A DNA stretch of 64,000 bases. It comes from Aliarcobacter butzleri (GTDB lineage Bacteria; Campylobacterota; Campylobacteria; Campylobacterales; Arcobacteraceae). The stretch is taken from positions 1,984,001 to 2,048,000 of the forward strand of contig NZ_LT906455.1 of the NCBI RefSeq assembly GCF_900187115.1, given 5' to 3'. A program made the position numbers and the translations under genes. Below the pieces are notes generated by a model. The model saw only the letters and a program-made list of their open reading frames with translations, was not told the DNA's origin and made no database searches. Positions 49,156 through 58,278 of the stretch are shown here, in pieces (the stretch's first letter is position 1; the number at the start of each line of letters is the position of its first letter).

Positions 49156-49842
49156 ATGGAAGGAAGACTGTTTACATTCTTGGGTGCTATTGGTGGACAC
49201 GGGCAAGAGTGGATAATCTTATCACACTATGTTTTAGTTATTGGAATTATTTTTATAATAGCAAGAGCTGCTACTAGAAAATTACAATTAGTTCCAACTG
49301 GAAGCCAAAATGTATTAGAGGCTTTTGTAGGTGGTATCATCTCAATGGGAGCTGATACAATGGGTGAAAAAAATGCAAGAACTTATATGCCACTAATTGG
49401 TTCATTAGCTTTAGTAATTTTTGTTAGTAATATGATTGGAGTAATTCCTGGTTTCGAAGCTCCAACTTCAAATATTAACTTCACTTTATCTTTAGCTTTA
49501 ATAGTATTCGTTTACTATAACTATTTAGGTATTAAGAAAAATGGTTTTGTTGCATACTTTAAACACTTTATGGGACCAATGCCTGTGCTTGCACCTTTAA
49601 TGTTCCCTATTGAGATAATCTCTCACTTATCAAGAATTGTTTCTTTATCATTTAGGCTTTTTGGATCAATCAGAGGTGATGATATGTTCTTAATGGTACT
49701 TTTAATGTTAGTACCTTGGATTTTACCTTTACCTGGGTTTTTCTTATTAACTGCATTTGGTGTTTTACAAGCATTTATTTTCAGTATATTAACTTATGTT
49801 TATATTGCTGGATCTATTATGATGGAACACGAAGAGCACTAA
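49156..49842 (+). CDS. atpB: ATP synthase F0 subunit a
   Basis: A 228-residue proton-channel subunit of ATP synthase. The essential Arg is in SLSFRLFGSIRGDDM near 167-181, where the helix faces the c-ring. About five or six membrane segments are seen; an N-terminal segment lies early at LSHYVLVIGIIF. Solitary atpB away from the other atp genes is typical of Campylobacterota. A strong terminator follows at 49865. Confidence 0.95.
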   Translation: MEGRLFTFLGAIGGHGQEWIILSHYVLVIGIIFIIARAATRKLQLVPTGSQNVLEAFVGGIISMGADTMGEKNARTYMPLIGSLALVIFVSNMIGVIPGFEAPTSNINFTLSLALIVFVYYNYLGIKKNGFVAYFKHFMGPMPVLAPLMFPIEIISHLSRIVSLSFRLFGSIRGDDMFLMVLLMLVPWILPLPGFFLLTAFGVLQAFIFSILTYVYIAGSIMMEHEEH

Positions 49843-49864
49843 AAATCAAAATAAGGCTTATATT

Positions 49865-49897
49865 AAAGGGAATAAGTTTTTACTTATTCCCTTTTTT
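49865..49897 (+). terminator. atpB terminator, abutting thiE start
   Basis: AAAGGGAATAAGT pairs with ACTTATTCCCTTT (13 base pairs), followed by six T residues; the thiE ATG begins only 7 bases after the T run, at 49904. Confidence 0.9.
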
Positions 49898-49903
49898 AAT
49901 TCC

Positions 49904-50458
49904 ATGAAAAAATATCTTATAACAGACCCAAACTACTACACAAATAATGAACTAATATTTAAACAAACATTATCAAATGCTTTTGAAAAGCATAAAGTTG
50001 ATTTTGCTTGTTTTAGAGATAAACAGTCAAATAACTTTGAAGCCTTAGCTAAAACTTTTATTGAAACTTGCCATGAAAGAAACATAAAAAATACTTTTTT
50101 AAATTCAGATTTTCTTTTAGCACAAAGATTAGGATTTTATGGAGTTCATTTAACTTCAACACAATTTGAAGATATAAAAAGAGCAAAAGAACTAAATCTT
50201 AAAATAATCATCTCTTGCCACAATATAGAGGATGTTGAAACTGCTAAAAAGTATGAAGCAAATTATATAACATATTCTCCTATTTTTGATACACCAAACA
50301 AAGGAAAAGCAAAAGGTATCAAAGATCTAGAGTTAATATTAAATAGCTTTAAAGATACGAAAATCATAGCTTTGGGTGGAATAATAGATGAAACTCAAGT
50401 GAGTAAAATAGAAAAAACAAAAGCTTATGGATTTGCTTCTATTAGGTATTTTATATAG
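49904..50458 (+). CDS. thiE: Thiamine phosphate synthase-like protein
   Basis: A 184-residue TIM-barrel protein of the ThiE/TenI family, which joins the pyrimidine and thiazole halves of thiamine. The N-terminus MKKYLITDP matches the ThiE strand 1; HLTSTQFED and IISCHNIEDVETAKKYEANYITYSPIFDTPNKGKAKGI are diagnostic of ThiE, and GGIIDE and SIRYF close the barrel. It is shorter than the usual 200-220 residues. No Shine-Dalgarno lies before the ATG, which follows a terminator directly, so leaderless or read-through expression is likely. TenI is an alternative. Confidence 0.8.
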   Translation: MKKYLITDPNYYTNNELIFKQTLSNAFEKHKVDFACFRDKQSNNFEALAKTFIETCHERNIKNTFLNSDFLLAQRLGFYGVHLTSTQFEDIKRAKELNLKIIISCHNIEDVETAKKYEANYITYSPIFDTPNKGKAKGIKDLELILNSFKDTKIIALGGIIDETQVSKIEKTKAYGFASIRYFI

Positions 50459-50477
50459 TTTTCTATTTGCATAAAAA

Positions 50478-50502
50478 AAGGTTGAGCCTAAGCCCAACCT
50501 TT
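50478..50502 (-). terminator. Porin gene terminator
   Basis: AAAGGTTG-AGC and GCC-CAACCTTT form an 11-base-pair stem with one mismatch around a CTAA loop, followed on the minus strand by a T run. It lies 32 bases past the porin stop. Confidence 0.82.
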
Positions 50503-50533
50503 GAAAGATAAGTTTTTTAACTTCTAACAAATA

Positions 50534-51835
50534 TTAGAATGTATATTCAACTTGTAATCTTCCTCTTACGTCATCATTGATTTCATCGTTACTTCCACCA
50601 AATTTATTTTCTTTAGTGTAAGTTCCATATCTAACATAAGTATTTAAGTTTTTGCTCATTTTATATGTTAATTGAGCATAGATTTCTTCTTCTTCTCTTT
50701 CATCTGAAGTATTGTTGTTTACTTTATATTGAATATTTCCATAATTAGCTGATAAGTTTAAGTTATCTAAGATATTTACTCCTAAAACAGCTTGCCAGTA
50801 ATCAGCATCAGCTTTTCCTAAAGAAGTAATATTCCATCCAAGTAATGTATTTTTTGAATCATTATCTAAAGCTGTTATACCACCATCTTTATCAGTATTT
50901 GCATAAGCAACTTTAGCATTTACTATACCAACATTACCTGTTAAAGTAAGAATAGTAGTAGCATTATCTTCTTTACCATTTGTAACAGCATCTGCTACAT
51001 TATCATCTAAAGTTAATGATACATATCTAGCTTCTAAACCAACTTTCCCACCATCAAATTTGAAAGTAGAATCAGCACTTAAAGTATATGTATCAAATAA
51101 ATCAGCCATATCTAAGTACCAAGCTTCAAGTTTAACTGGATTTAAATCAGCAATTAATCCACCAACAACAATATCTTTATGACCAAAATCATCATTTGTT
51201 GTAGTAAGTTCAAAATCACCAATAGTATTTCCTGTACCTGTTCCATCAGTAAGACCAAGAGTAATTACATCAGTTGAATTTAATTTAGGTAAAATATCAC
51301 CTGATTTTCCTAAATTTGTTTGGTTAAAGTAACCTGCAGCTGCAGTTACAGGTCCAAAAGTACTAAGAGCTAATGCTCCTGTTCCTGTTTGTTCATTTCC
51401 ATCAGAATCAACTGCAACAGTCCATGGAGTTGTTAAACCTTGTTTACCGATATTAACAGTAGTATTAGGAATAGCTGTTAAACCAAAATAAGCATGAGAT
51501 AACGTTACATCAACATTTGTGTCTCCATTATCTGAAGTATCTAATCCTGCAAATCCTGAATCAGCTCCACCAACTATAAATCTTGAGTTAAATTTAACAT
51601 AATCATTAACTTTTGAAGTTAAATTTAAAGCAACTTTATAATTATTTTGCGTAGTAGAACCTTCTCCTGCAGTTACACCATCAGTTGAATCATTGTTATA
51701 GTCATTATATCTATAAACAACAGAACCTGATACTTCTACATTTTTGATAGCTTCTTCTAATGGTTGAGCATTAGCAGTTGAAAAACCAGCTACTGCAACA
51801 GCAGCTACTAAACTTAATTTTGAGATCTTTCTCAT
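50534..51835 (-). CDS. Major outer-membrane porin, Campylobacterota type
   Basis: A 433-residue beta-barrel porin. The signal peptide (1-23, ending STANA) is clear. The mature protein has alternating amphipathic strands, many Asp/Thr/Asn loops, and ends VRGRLQVEYTF with a C-terminal Phe, the BAM signature. It probably is a major porin, with strong codon bias and a GGAGAAAAA ribosome-binding site. The 291 bases upstream contain its promoter (TATAAA on the minus strand at 51910-51915) and no gene. Confidence 0.88.
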   Translation of the reverse strand: MRKISKLSLVAAVAVAGFSTANAQPLEEAIKNVEVSGSVVYRYNDYNNDSTDGVTAGEGSTTQNNYKVALNLTSKVNDYVKFNSRFIVGGADSGFAGLDTSDNGDTNVDVTLSHAYFGLTAIPNTTVNIGKQGLTTPWTVAVDSDGNEQTGTGALALSTFGPVTAAAGYFNQTNLGKSGDILPKLNSTDVITLGLTDGTGTGNTIGDFELTTTNDDFGHKDIVVGGLIADLNPVKLEAWYLDMADLFDTYTLSADSTFKFDGGKVGLEARYVSLTLDDNVADAVTNGKEDNATTILTLTGNVGIVNAKVAYANTDKDGGITALDNDSKNTLLGWNITSLGKADADYWQAVLGVNILDNLNLSANYGNIQYKVNNNTSDEREEEEIYAQLTYKMSKNLNTYVRYGTYTKENKFGGSNDEINDDVRGRLQVEYTF

Positions 51836-52126
51836 TTTTTTCTCCTAAAATTTCGAAATTCTAATCGATATACAAGAACTAGTTAGTTTTAGTACACCAT
51901 GACGGGCATTTTATACGAGTTAAAATTAAAGTTTTCTTAAAATTGTTATTTTTTAGTTAATTAACTGTTAATTTAAGTTAGATTTCAATTAACCTTTAAA
52001 ATATGCTACACTAATGCTATTTAGGACTTTTTTACTCGTATTTTATGCTTCAAAAATTAATATATTTATTGACTTTTATTTCAATTTGATTACAAATATA
52101 ATAATTTTAAAAAAACTTATTTTTAT
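51836..52126 (-). promoter_or_regulatory. Porin promoter and AT-rich upstream region
   Basis: A TATAAA -10 box is at 51910-51915 on the minus strand, giving a 5' leader of about 70 bases that contains the imperfect repeat TTCGAAATTTTAG. The remainder to 52126 is AT-rich with homopolymer T and A runs, and I see no gene or clear operator in it. Confidence 0.5.
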
Positions 52127-52438
52127 TTAATTTGATAAACTAACGATACAATCTTTTAATATAGTTGGTTTTGAGATTTTTAGTTTGAGATTTTTTATCT
52201 CATAAGTTTGATTTAGAAGTTCTGTCAGATAAAGAACTGCATCTTCTATTAATTGAAATTTTTCTTTTTTCATAGTTTGTTTTATCAAATCTACTACTTC
52301 AGAATAATCTATAAACTTATCATTTGAGAAATCATACTCAAATGACAAATTTATAATAACTTTTTGTTTTTTTACTCTTTCAAAATCAAGTATTCCAATA
52401 ATACATTTAAATTCAAGGCCTTCTATATCTATTTTCAT
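52127..52438 (-). CDS. folB: Dihydroneopterin aldolase
   Basis: A 103-residue enzyme of folate synthesis that cleaves dihydroneopterin. MKIDIEGLEFKCIIGILDFERVKKQKVIINLSFEYD is the FolB N-terminus, followed by DYSEVVDLIKQTMKKEKFQLIEDAVLYL and a Lys-rich C-terminus near LKISKP. It is short relative to the usual 115-120 residues. The start overlaps plsY stop by 4 bases (ATGA), so the two are co-translated. Confidence 0.87.
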   Translation of the reverse strand: MKIDIEGLEFKCIIGILDFERVKKQKVIINLSFEYDFSNDKFIDYSEVVDLIKQTMKKEKFQLIEDAVLYLTELLNQTYEIKNLKLKISKPTILKDCIVSLSN

Positions 52439-53058
52439 ATAACTTTACCTTCTTGTCCTTTTATAAGTCTTACAATATTTGGAATATGTTTATATAGAAT
52501 AATAAATGCTATTAGATACATAGGAATATTTGAGTTTATTCCTAAACCATTATAAATAAAAATTGCACTTATAACTGCTGCAATCAATCCTAATAAAGAT
52601 GATAATGATGATATTTTTAAAACTTTTGCACAAACTATCCAAACAACTGCACCAATAAGTGTTGAATAAGGAATTAATACAATATAAACACCAAGTCCAG
52701 TTGCTACTCCTTTTCCACCTTCAAGTCCTAAATAAATAGAATAACAGTGACCAAGTACAGCCAATACTGCTATTGCCCAAAGTGTTTCATTAGTTACTCC
52801 ATAATATATTCCAACCAATAAAACTAAAGTACCTTTTAAAGCATCAAGTAAAACTGTAGCAATTCCTAATTTTTTTGCTAAAGATGGGTTCGTTTGTTTT
52901 ACAACTCTTAATACATTTGTAGCACCAATACTTTTGCTACCTTGCGATTTTATATCAACTCCAGCAAAAGTTTTTGCTAAAATCAATCCAAATGGAATAG
53001 AACCTATTAAATAAGCAAGAAGATAAAAAACTATATTTTGATTTGTTAAAAAATCCAT
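52435..53058 (-). CDS. plsY: Glycerol-3-phosphate acyltransferase PlsY
   Basis: A 207-residue inner-membrane enzyme that moves acyl from acyl-phosphate to glycerol-3-phosphate. The three loop motifs are visible: SIPFGLILAK near 20, SKSIGATNVLRV near 41, and LEGGKGVATGLGV near 112, with five membrane segments. A TATAAT (minus strand, 53093-53098) about 35 bases upstream serves as promoter. Confidence 0.95.
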   Translation of the reverse strand: MDFLTNQNIVFYLLAYLIGSIPFGLILAKTFAGVDIKSQGSKSIGATNVLRVVKQTNPSLAKKLGIATVLLDALKGTLVLLVGIYYGVTNETLWAIAVLAVLGHCYSIYLGLEGGKGVATGLGVYIVLIPYSTLIGAVVWIVCAKVLKISSLSSLLGLIAAVISAIFIYNGLGINSNIPMYLIAFIILYKHIPNIVRLIKGQEGKVI

Positions 53059-53111
53059 AAATAACCTTTGATTTGTGTTTAAAATAAATCAGATTATAAC
53101 TAAAAATTTGT

Positions 53112-53117
53112 TATATT
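53112..53117 (+). promoter_or_regulatory. nadA -10 box
   Basis: TATATT at 53112-53117, 30 bases before the TTG start of nadA. The divergent plsY promoter lies in the same intergenic region. Confidence 0.35.
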
Positions 53118-53146
53118 CTCACTTAATAAAAATATGAAGGTTTATT

Positions 53147-54136
53147 TTGAATTTAAAAGAAGAGATTAAAAAACTAAAAGAAGAATTAGACGTAACTTTA
53201 GTTGCTCACTTTTATCAAAGAGATGAAGTTTTTGAATTAGCAGATATTACTGGTGATTCTTTAGAGTTAGCAAAAAAAGTTATGAATACAAATACAAAAT
53301 TTGTTGTTTTTTGTGGTGTTGGCTTTATGGGTGAAAGTGTAAAAATAATGAGCCCGCAAAAAAGAGTTTTAATGCCAAAAGTTGCCTGTTGCGCGATGGC
53401 TAGAATGATTGACGAAGGATATTTTGAACAAAATTTAAAAAAAATTAATGAAGCTGGAATCCCAAATGAAAATATCTTACCAATTACTTATATAAACTCA
53501 AGTGCAAGAGTAAAAGCAAGAGTTGGAATGATGGGTGGAATGGTATGTACCTCATCAAATGCTTATAAAATAATAGAAAAAGGTCTAAAATCAGATAAAA
53601 AAATATTTTTTGTACCTGACCGTTGTTTAGGACAAAATTTTGCTAAATCACTAAATCTAAAATCTGCTGTTGTGGGAGATGGAACTGATCTAAAAGAAGC
53701 TGATATTATTTGTTATAACGGTTTTTGTTCTGTTCACCAACAATTCTCAGTTGATGATATAGAGTTTTATAGAGAAAAATTTCCAGGAATTTTAGTAGCT
53801 GTTCATCCAGAGTGTGATCCAAGTGTTTGTGATAAGGCTGATTTTGTAGGTTCAACTTCTCAATTAATAACATATATTAAAAATTTAGACCCAGAACAAA
53901 AAGTTGTTGTTGGTACAGAGTTTAATATGGTAAATAGATTAAGAACAAAAAATACTTATATTTTAAGTTCTACAAAACCAGAATGTCCAACTATGAATGA
54001 AACTACTTTAGAAGACGTTTACCGAACTTTAAAATCTATAAAAGATGATAATATTTCAAAAGAAACTGAAATTTATGTGGATGAAGAAACTATAAAATGG
54101 GCAAAAGTAGCATTAGAAAGGATGTTTGAAGTATGA
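53147..54136 (+). CDS. nadA: Quinolinate synthase
   Basis: A 329-residue Fe4S4 enzyme that condenses iminoaspartate with dihydroxyacetone phosphate to quinolinate. AHFYQRDEVFELADITGDSLELA near 20, FCGVGFMGESVKIMSP near 64, HPECDPSVCDKADFVGSTSQ near 225 and PECPTMNETTLEDVYRTL near 285 supply the three cluster Cys (in VACC, FCSVH or PECD, PECP). The start is TTG at 53147 after GAAGGTTTAT. It overlaps nadC by 4 bases. The iminoaspartate supplier (NadB) is not adjacent. Confidence 0.95.
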   Translation: MNLKEEIKKLKEELDVTLVAHFYQRDEVFELADITGDSLELAKKVMNTNTKFVVFCGVGFMGESVKIMSPQKRVLMPKVACCAMARMIDEGYFEQNLKKINEAGIPNENILPITYINSSARVKARVGMMGGMVCTSSNAYKIIEKGLKSDKKIFFVPDRCLGQNFAKSLNLKSAVVGDGTDLKEADIICYNGFCSVHQQFSVDDIEFYREKFPGILVAVHPECDPSVCDKADFVGSTSQLITYIKNLDPEQKVVVGTEFNMVNRLRTKNTYILSSTKPECPTMNETTLEDVYRTLKSIKDDNISKETEIYVDEETIKWAKVALERMFEV

Positions 54137-54954
54137 TAAATATAAGAAAGTTTGTAAAAAACGCAATAAATGAAGATAATGGAAGAGGAGATTTATTTTT
54201 TGATATAGCTCCTGAAGGTAACTTTACAGCAAAAATCATATCAAAAAGTGAAGGAATACTTGCAGGTGTAAAATATGCAAATATTCTGGCTAAAACTGAA
54301 AAATTTAAAATAGTATTTTTAAAGCAAGACGGAGATTTTATCCATAAAGGTGATGTTTTAGCAACTTTAGAAGGACGAGCTTCAAAACTACTTTCAAGTG
54401 AAAGAACACTTTTAAATATGTTACAACATGCTTCTGGAATTGCAACAATGGCAAACAAATACTCAAAAATGATTGAAGATACTCATGTTGTATTATTAGA
54501 TACAAGAAAAACAAGACCTCAACTTAGAGATTTTGAAAAATATGCTAGTAGAATTGGCGGAGCTATAAATCATAGACTTGGACTTGATGATTGTTTGATG
54601 TTAAAAGATACTCACTTAAGAACAATTGATAATCTTGCAGAATTTGTAAAAAAAGCTAGAAAAAGAATATCTTGGGTTACAAAAATAGAAATAGAGTGTG
54701 AAACTTTAGACCAAGTTAAAGAAGCTATGGCTGCTGGTGCAGATATTATCATGTGTGATAACATGACTCCTGAACAAATAAAAGGTGTTGTTACTTTTAG
54801 AAATGAAAATTACCCACATATTTTACTTGAAGCTAGTGGAAATATAAATTTTCAAACAATTCGAGAATTTGCACTAACAGGTGTTGATGCAATCAGTAGT
54901 GGAAGTATCATTCATCAAGCAACTTGGCTTGACTTTTCAATGAGAGTTGATTAA
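54133..54954 (+). CDS. nadC: Quinolinate phosphoribosyltransferase
   Basis: A 273-residue enzyme that turns quinolinate and PRPP into nicotinate mononucleotide. Hallmarks: NEDNGRGDLFFD near 13, LLSSERTLLNMLQHASGIAT near 85, LDTRKTRPQLRDFEKYA near 118, GGAINHRLGLDD, VTKIEIECETLDQ, and IMCDNMTPEQ. Overlap with nadA (ATGA) marks translational coupling. Confidence 0.96.
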   Translation: MINIRKFVKNAINEDNGRGDLFFDIAPEGNFTAKIISKSEGILAGVKYANILAKTEKFKIVFLKQDGDFIHKGDVLATLEGRASKLLSSERTLLNMLQHASGIATMANKYSKMIEDTHVVLLDTRKTRPQLRDFEKYASRIGGAINHRLGLDDCLMLKDTHLRTIDNLAEFVKKARKRISWVTKIEIECETLDQVKEAMAAGADIIMCDNMTPEQIKGVVTFRNENYPHILLEASGNINFQTIREFALTGVDAISSGSIIHQATWLDFSMRVD

Positions 54955-55007
54955 CTTTTGGTTAGTAAGTTTTTGTTAGATTTAATTTTGAGAAAGGAGG
55001 GTTAATA

Positions 55008-55994
55008 TTGAAAAAAGATTTTATTCTAAATAATAAAGTTGATATGTCAGAATATACTAAAGCTTTAGAATTAATAGAAAAAAGCAAATATATTCTAATT
55101 ATTACTCATGTTAATCCAGATCCTGATTCTATTGGTTCAGCTTTAGCTTTATCAAATCTATTTTATGAAAATAAAATAAAACATAAGGTTTTTAATATAA
55201 GTTCTGATTTACCACAAAATCTTGATTTTATTCCAAGATTTGAAAAAATAACATCAGAACTTCCTAGTTTTTTTGATTTAGCTATTAGTGTTGATTGTGG
55301 AACTTATGGAAGACTTGGATTTGAACTTCCTTCAAATATTCCACTTATAAATTTTGACCATCACAAATCAAATGATAATTTTGGAGCAGTAAATATCGTA
55401 GATTCAATGAAAAGTTCAACAGCAGAACTTGTTTATGAATTTTTCAAACATAATGGATTATATATCACAAAAGCTAGTGCAACAGCTCTTTATGTTGGAA
55501 TTTATGATGATACATTAGCTTTTTCATTAAATCGTTGTGATGAAATAACTTTCCAAAAAATAAATTTTTTAGTTGAGTGCGGAGCAAGTCCATCTGATAT
55601 AGCAAATAAACTTTTACGAAGAGATTCTTTGGCAAAATATAGAATAATTCCAAAAGTTTTAAATAGCTTAGAACTTTATCAAGAAGGAGCTGTTGCTTCA
55701 ATTATTGCTAAAGAAGAGTGGTTCAAGGAAACAGGAGCTCACAATAGAGATTGTGAAGATGCTCTTGATATGATTATGAGTATGGCTATAGTGAGAATAG
55801 CTTTTTTTGTAAGGATTGTAAATGGTGTGTCAAGAGTATCATTAAGATCAAAAGGAAAAATTGATGTTGCTTTGATAGCGTCTAAGTTTAATGGTGGTGG
55901 GCATTTTAATGCCGCTGGTTGTACTTTAGAAATGAAAGATGTAGAAATCGCAAAAAATATAGTTTTAAAGGAAATTCTTGAGTTATATAAATAA
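55008..55994 (+). CDS. DHH phosphoesterase, NrnA-like
   Basis: A 328-residue DHH/DHHA1 protein. Motifs: THVNPDPDSIGSALAL near 37 (DHH motif I), SVDCG near 103, NFDHHKSND near 125, and the DHHA1 GGGHFNAAGC near 307. NrnA-type enzymes degrade nanoRNA and pAp. The start is TTG at 55008 behind a perfect AAAGGAGG ribosome-binding site. It overlaps the M23 peptidase gene by 17 bases and heads the long operon running to ribD. Confidence 0.88.
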   Translation: MKKDFILNNKVDMSEYTKALELIEKSKYILIITHVNPDPDSIGSALALSNLFYENKIKHKVFNISSDLPQNLDFIPRFEKITSELPSFFDLAISVDCGTYGRLGFELPSNIPLINFDHHKSNDNFGAVNIVDSMKSSTAELVYEFFKHNGLYITKASATALYVGIYDDTLAFSLNRCDEITFQKINFLVECGASPSDIANKLLRRDSLAKYRIIPKVLNSLELYQEGAVASIIAKEEWFKETGAHNRDCEDALDMIMSMAIVRIAFFVRIVNGVSRVSLRSKGKIDVALIASKFNGGGHFNAAGCTLEMKDVEIAKNIVLKEILELYK

Positions 55995-57363
55995 AAAAAG
56001 TAGTTGGCTATATATTCTTGTAGCTATTATGTTTGTTGTTGTTGGTGTGTTAGCATATGCTTTAACTTTGGATAGAAGTGCTCCAAAGATTATTGTTCAA
56101 AATGAAGTTATGGGTAAAGATATTTATTGGAATTTACAAAATCCTATAAAAATTGATATCGGTGATGCAAGTGGAATTAAATCTTATGAAGTAACTTTTA
56201 ATGATGGTCAAAGTCAAATAAATTTAGATACAAAAGTAGTAAAAGAGGATCAAAATAGTGTTTCTCTTGAAATATCTTCACCAAAAAATTCGGAATTTTT
56301 AAAAGCTACAAATGGTACTTTAAAAATTGTAGCTTTTGATAATAGCAAATGGAATTTTTTTAAAGGAAATGAAGCTACTAAAACTACTAATGTAATAATT
56401 GATAGAAGAAGTCCAATTGCAAATGTTATTACAAACTCTTATTTATTAAGACAAGGAGGAAGTGGTGTTTTAATTGTTGAAGTAGCTGATGACAATCTAA
56501 AAGACTATTATGTAACTTTCAATGATGAAGTTATTTTTGAACTTTTCCCTTTCTACAAAAAAAATTACTACATATCAATCATTACTTGGCCAATTGATAT
56601 AAAAGAGTTTAAAAGAGTTAATCTTGTAGCTATTGATATGGCTGGAAATAAATCTGTTACAAAAATTCCATATTATATTCAACCATTTAAAGAAAAAGTT
56701 GATGAACTAAAAATTTCTGATGAGTTTGCAAATAATATTAGTAAAAAAGTATTAGAAGAGAGTAATATGCCTGTTCCATTAGAACCTGCAGAAATTTTCG
56801 TAAAAGCAAATAAAGAATTAAGACAAAAAAATCTTCAAACTATGAAAGAAGTTGTAGTTCAGAATTTTAAAAATAATGAACAAATTCCTTTTAATGTAAA
56901 ACCATTTGTTAGACTTCCAAATGCAGCAACTTTTGCTATGTTTGGTGAAAGAAGACACTATTTTTATGGTGATCAAAAAATTGATGAAGCTTGGCACTTA
57001 GGTATGGACTGGGCAAGTGTTAAAAGAGCTGATATTAATATAACAAATCCTGGAAAAGTTATATTTAAAGACTACTTAGGAATTTATGGAAATAGTATTA
57101 TTGTTGATCATGGATTAGGTCTTGCATCACTTTATGCTCATACAAGTAGTCAAAATGTTGAAGTTGGAGATTTTGTAACAACAGGTCAACATATAGCAAA
57201 TACTGGAGCAACTGGTGCGGTATTTGGAGATCACTTACACTTTGGAATCTTAATTCAAGGAATAGAAGCAAATCCAAATGAATGGTTAGATGTTAGTTGG
57301 ATGAATAAAAATCTTGACCAAACAATGAAAGATGCAATAAAAATAATAGATGGGAAAAAATAG
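55978..57363 (+). CDS. M23 metallopeptidase, cell-wall endopeptidase
   Basis: A 461-residue envelope protein with one N-terminal membrane segment (8-28), a predicted immunoglobulin-like region (about 60-230) and a C-terminal LytM/M23 domain. Zinc ligands: His and Asp in WHLGMDWAS near 340 and His-x-His in HLHFGI near 420. It trims peptidoglycan, like the Csd3/Pgp3 helical-shape endopeptidases, which may be its nearest functional relatives. The start is TTG at 55978 with AAAGGA. lpxC follows after 3 bases. Confidence 0.9.
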   Translation: MSYINKKSSWLYILVAIMFVVVGVLAYALTLDRSAPKIIVQNEVMGKDIYWNLQNPIKIDIGDASGIKSYEVTFNDGQSQINLDTKVVKEDQNSVSLEISSPKNSEFLKATNGTLKIVAFDNSKWNFFKGNEATKTTNVIIDRRSPIANVITNSYLLRQGGSGVLIVEVADDNLKDYYVTFNDEVIFELFPFYKKNYYISIITWPIDIKEFKRVNLVAIDMAGNKSVTKIPYYIQPFKEKVDELKISDEFANNISKKVLEESNMPVPLEPAEIFVKANKELRQKNLQTMKEVVVQNFKNNEQIPFNVKPFVRLPNAATFAMFGERRHYFYGDQKIDEAWHLGMDWASVKRADINITNPGKVIFKDYLGIYGNSIIVDHGLGLASLYAHTSSQNVEVGDFVTTGQHIANTGATGAVFGDHLHFGILIQGIEANPNEWLDVSWMNKNLDQTMKDAIKIIDGKK

Positions 57364-57366
57364 TAA

Positions 57367-58272
57367 ATGAAACAAAGAACAATAGCAAAAAATGTAGATA
57401 TTGTTGGAATAGGACTTCATAAAGGCGTTCCTGTAAAAATGAGACTAGAGCCACTTGATAGTGATATGGGAATCATCTTTTACAGAAGTGATGCTGGTGT
57501 TACAATTCCAGTAAAAAAAGAGTTTGTTGTTGATACAAAAATGGCAACTGTTATTGGAAAAGATGGAGTAGTTATTTCTACAATAGAACATCTTTTATCA
57601 GCTATTTATGCTTATGGTATAGATAATTTACGAATAGTATTAGATAATGACGAGGTTCCTGTACTTGATGGAAGTTCTGCTGGTTATTGTATGCTTATCG
57701 AAGAAGCTGGAATAAAAGAACTTGAAAAAAGTAAAAAAGCAATAAAAATCAAAAAAGAGATTGAAATCACAACAGAGGATGGAAAAAGAGTAACTTTAAA
57801 ACCATCAGATAGAATAGTTTATGATTTTGAAATAAATTTTGAACATCCTGCTATTGGAAAACAAAAATTCCATTTTGACTACTCAATTGAAGAATATAAA
57901 AATAATATTAGCCGTGCAAGAACTTTTGGATTTTTACATGAAGTACAATATTTAAGAAGTATAGGATTAGCACAAGGTGGTTCTATGGAAAATGCTATTG
58001 TACTTGATAAAACAAAAGTTTTAAATCCAGAAGGTTTAAGATTTGATGATGAATTTGTTAGACACAAAATCTTAGATGCAATTGGTGATATGGCACTTTT
58101 AGAATATACTTTAGTTGGTGAATATGATGCAGTTGCTGGAAGCCATCACTTAAACCATTTATTAACTAAAAAACTTTATGAAGATGAAGCAAACTATGAA
58201 ATAATTGATTTAGAAGAAGCTAGTAGTGAAGCTAGTGTATTTGAAATGGCTTATTCAAAAGTTGAAAGTTGA
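57367..58272 (+). CDS. lpxC: UDP-3-O-acyl-N-acetylglucosamine deacetylase
   Basis: A 301-residue zinc enzyme that commits lipid A synthesis. GIGLHKGVPVKMRLEPL opens the protein; STIEHLLSAIYAYGIDNLRI carries the first zinc His near 77, and HKILDAIGDMALLEYTLVG carries the His/Asp pair near 232-236; the catalytic His is in GSHHLNH near 259. Length is normal. Confidence 0.97.
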   Translation: MKQRTIAKNVDIVGIGLHKGVPVKMRLEPLDSDMGIIFYRSDAGVTIPVKKEFVVDTKMATVIGKDGVVISTIEHLLSAIYAYGIDNLRIVLDNDEVPVLDGSSAGYCMLIEEAGIKELEKSKKAIKIKKEIEITTEDGKRVTLKPSDRIVYDFEINFEHPAIGKQKFHFDYSIEEYKNNISRARTFGFLHEVQYLRSIGLAQGGSMENAIVLDKTKVLNPEGLRFDDEFVRHKILDAIGDMALLEYTLVGEYDAVAGSHHLNHLLTKKLYEDEANYEIIDLEEASSEASVFEMAYSKVES

Positions 58273-58278
58273 TAAAAA

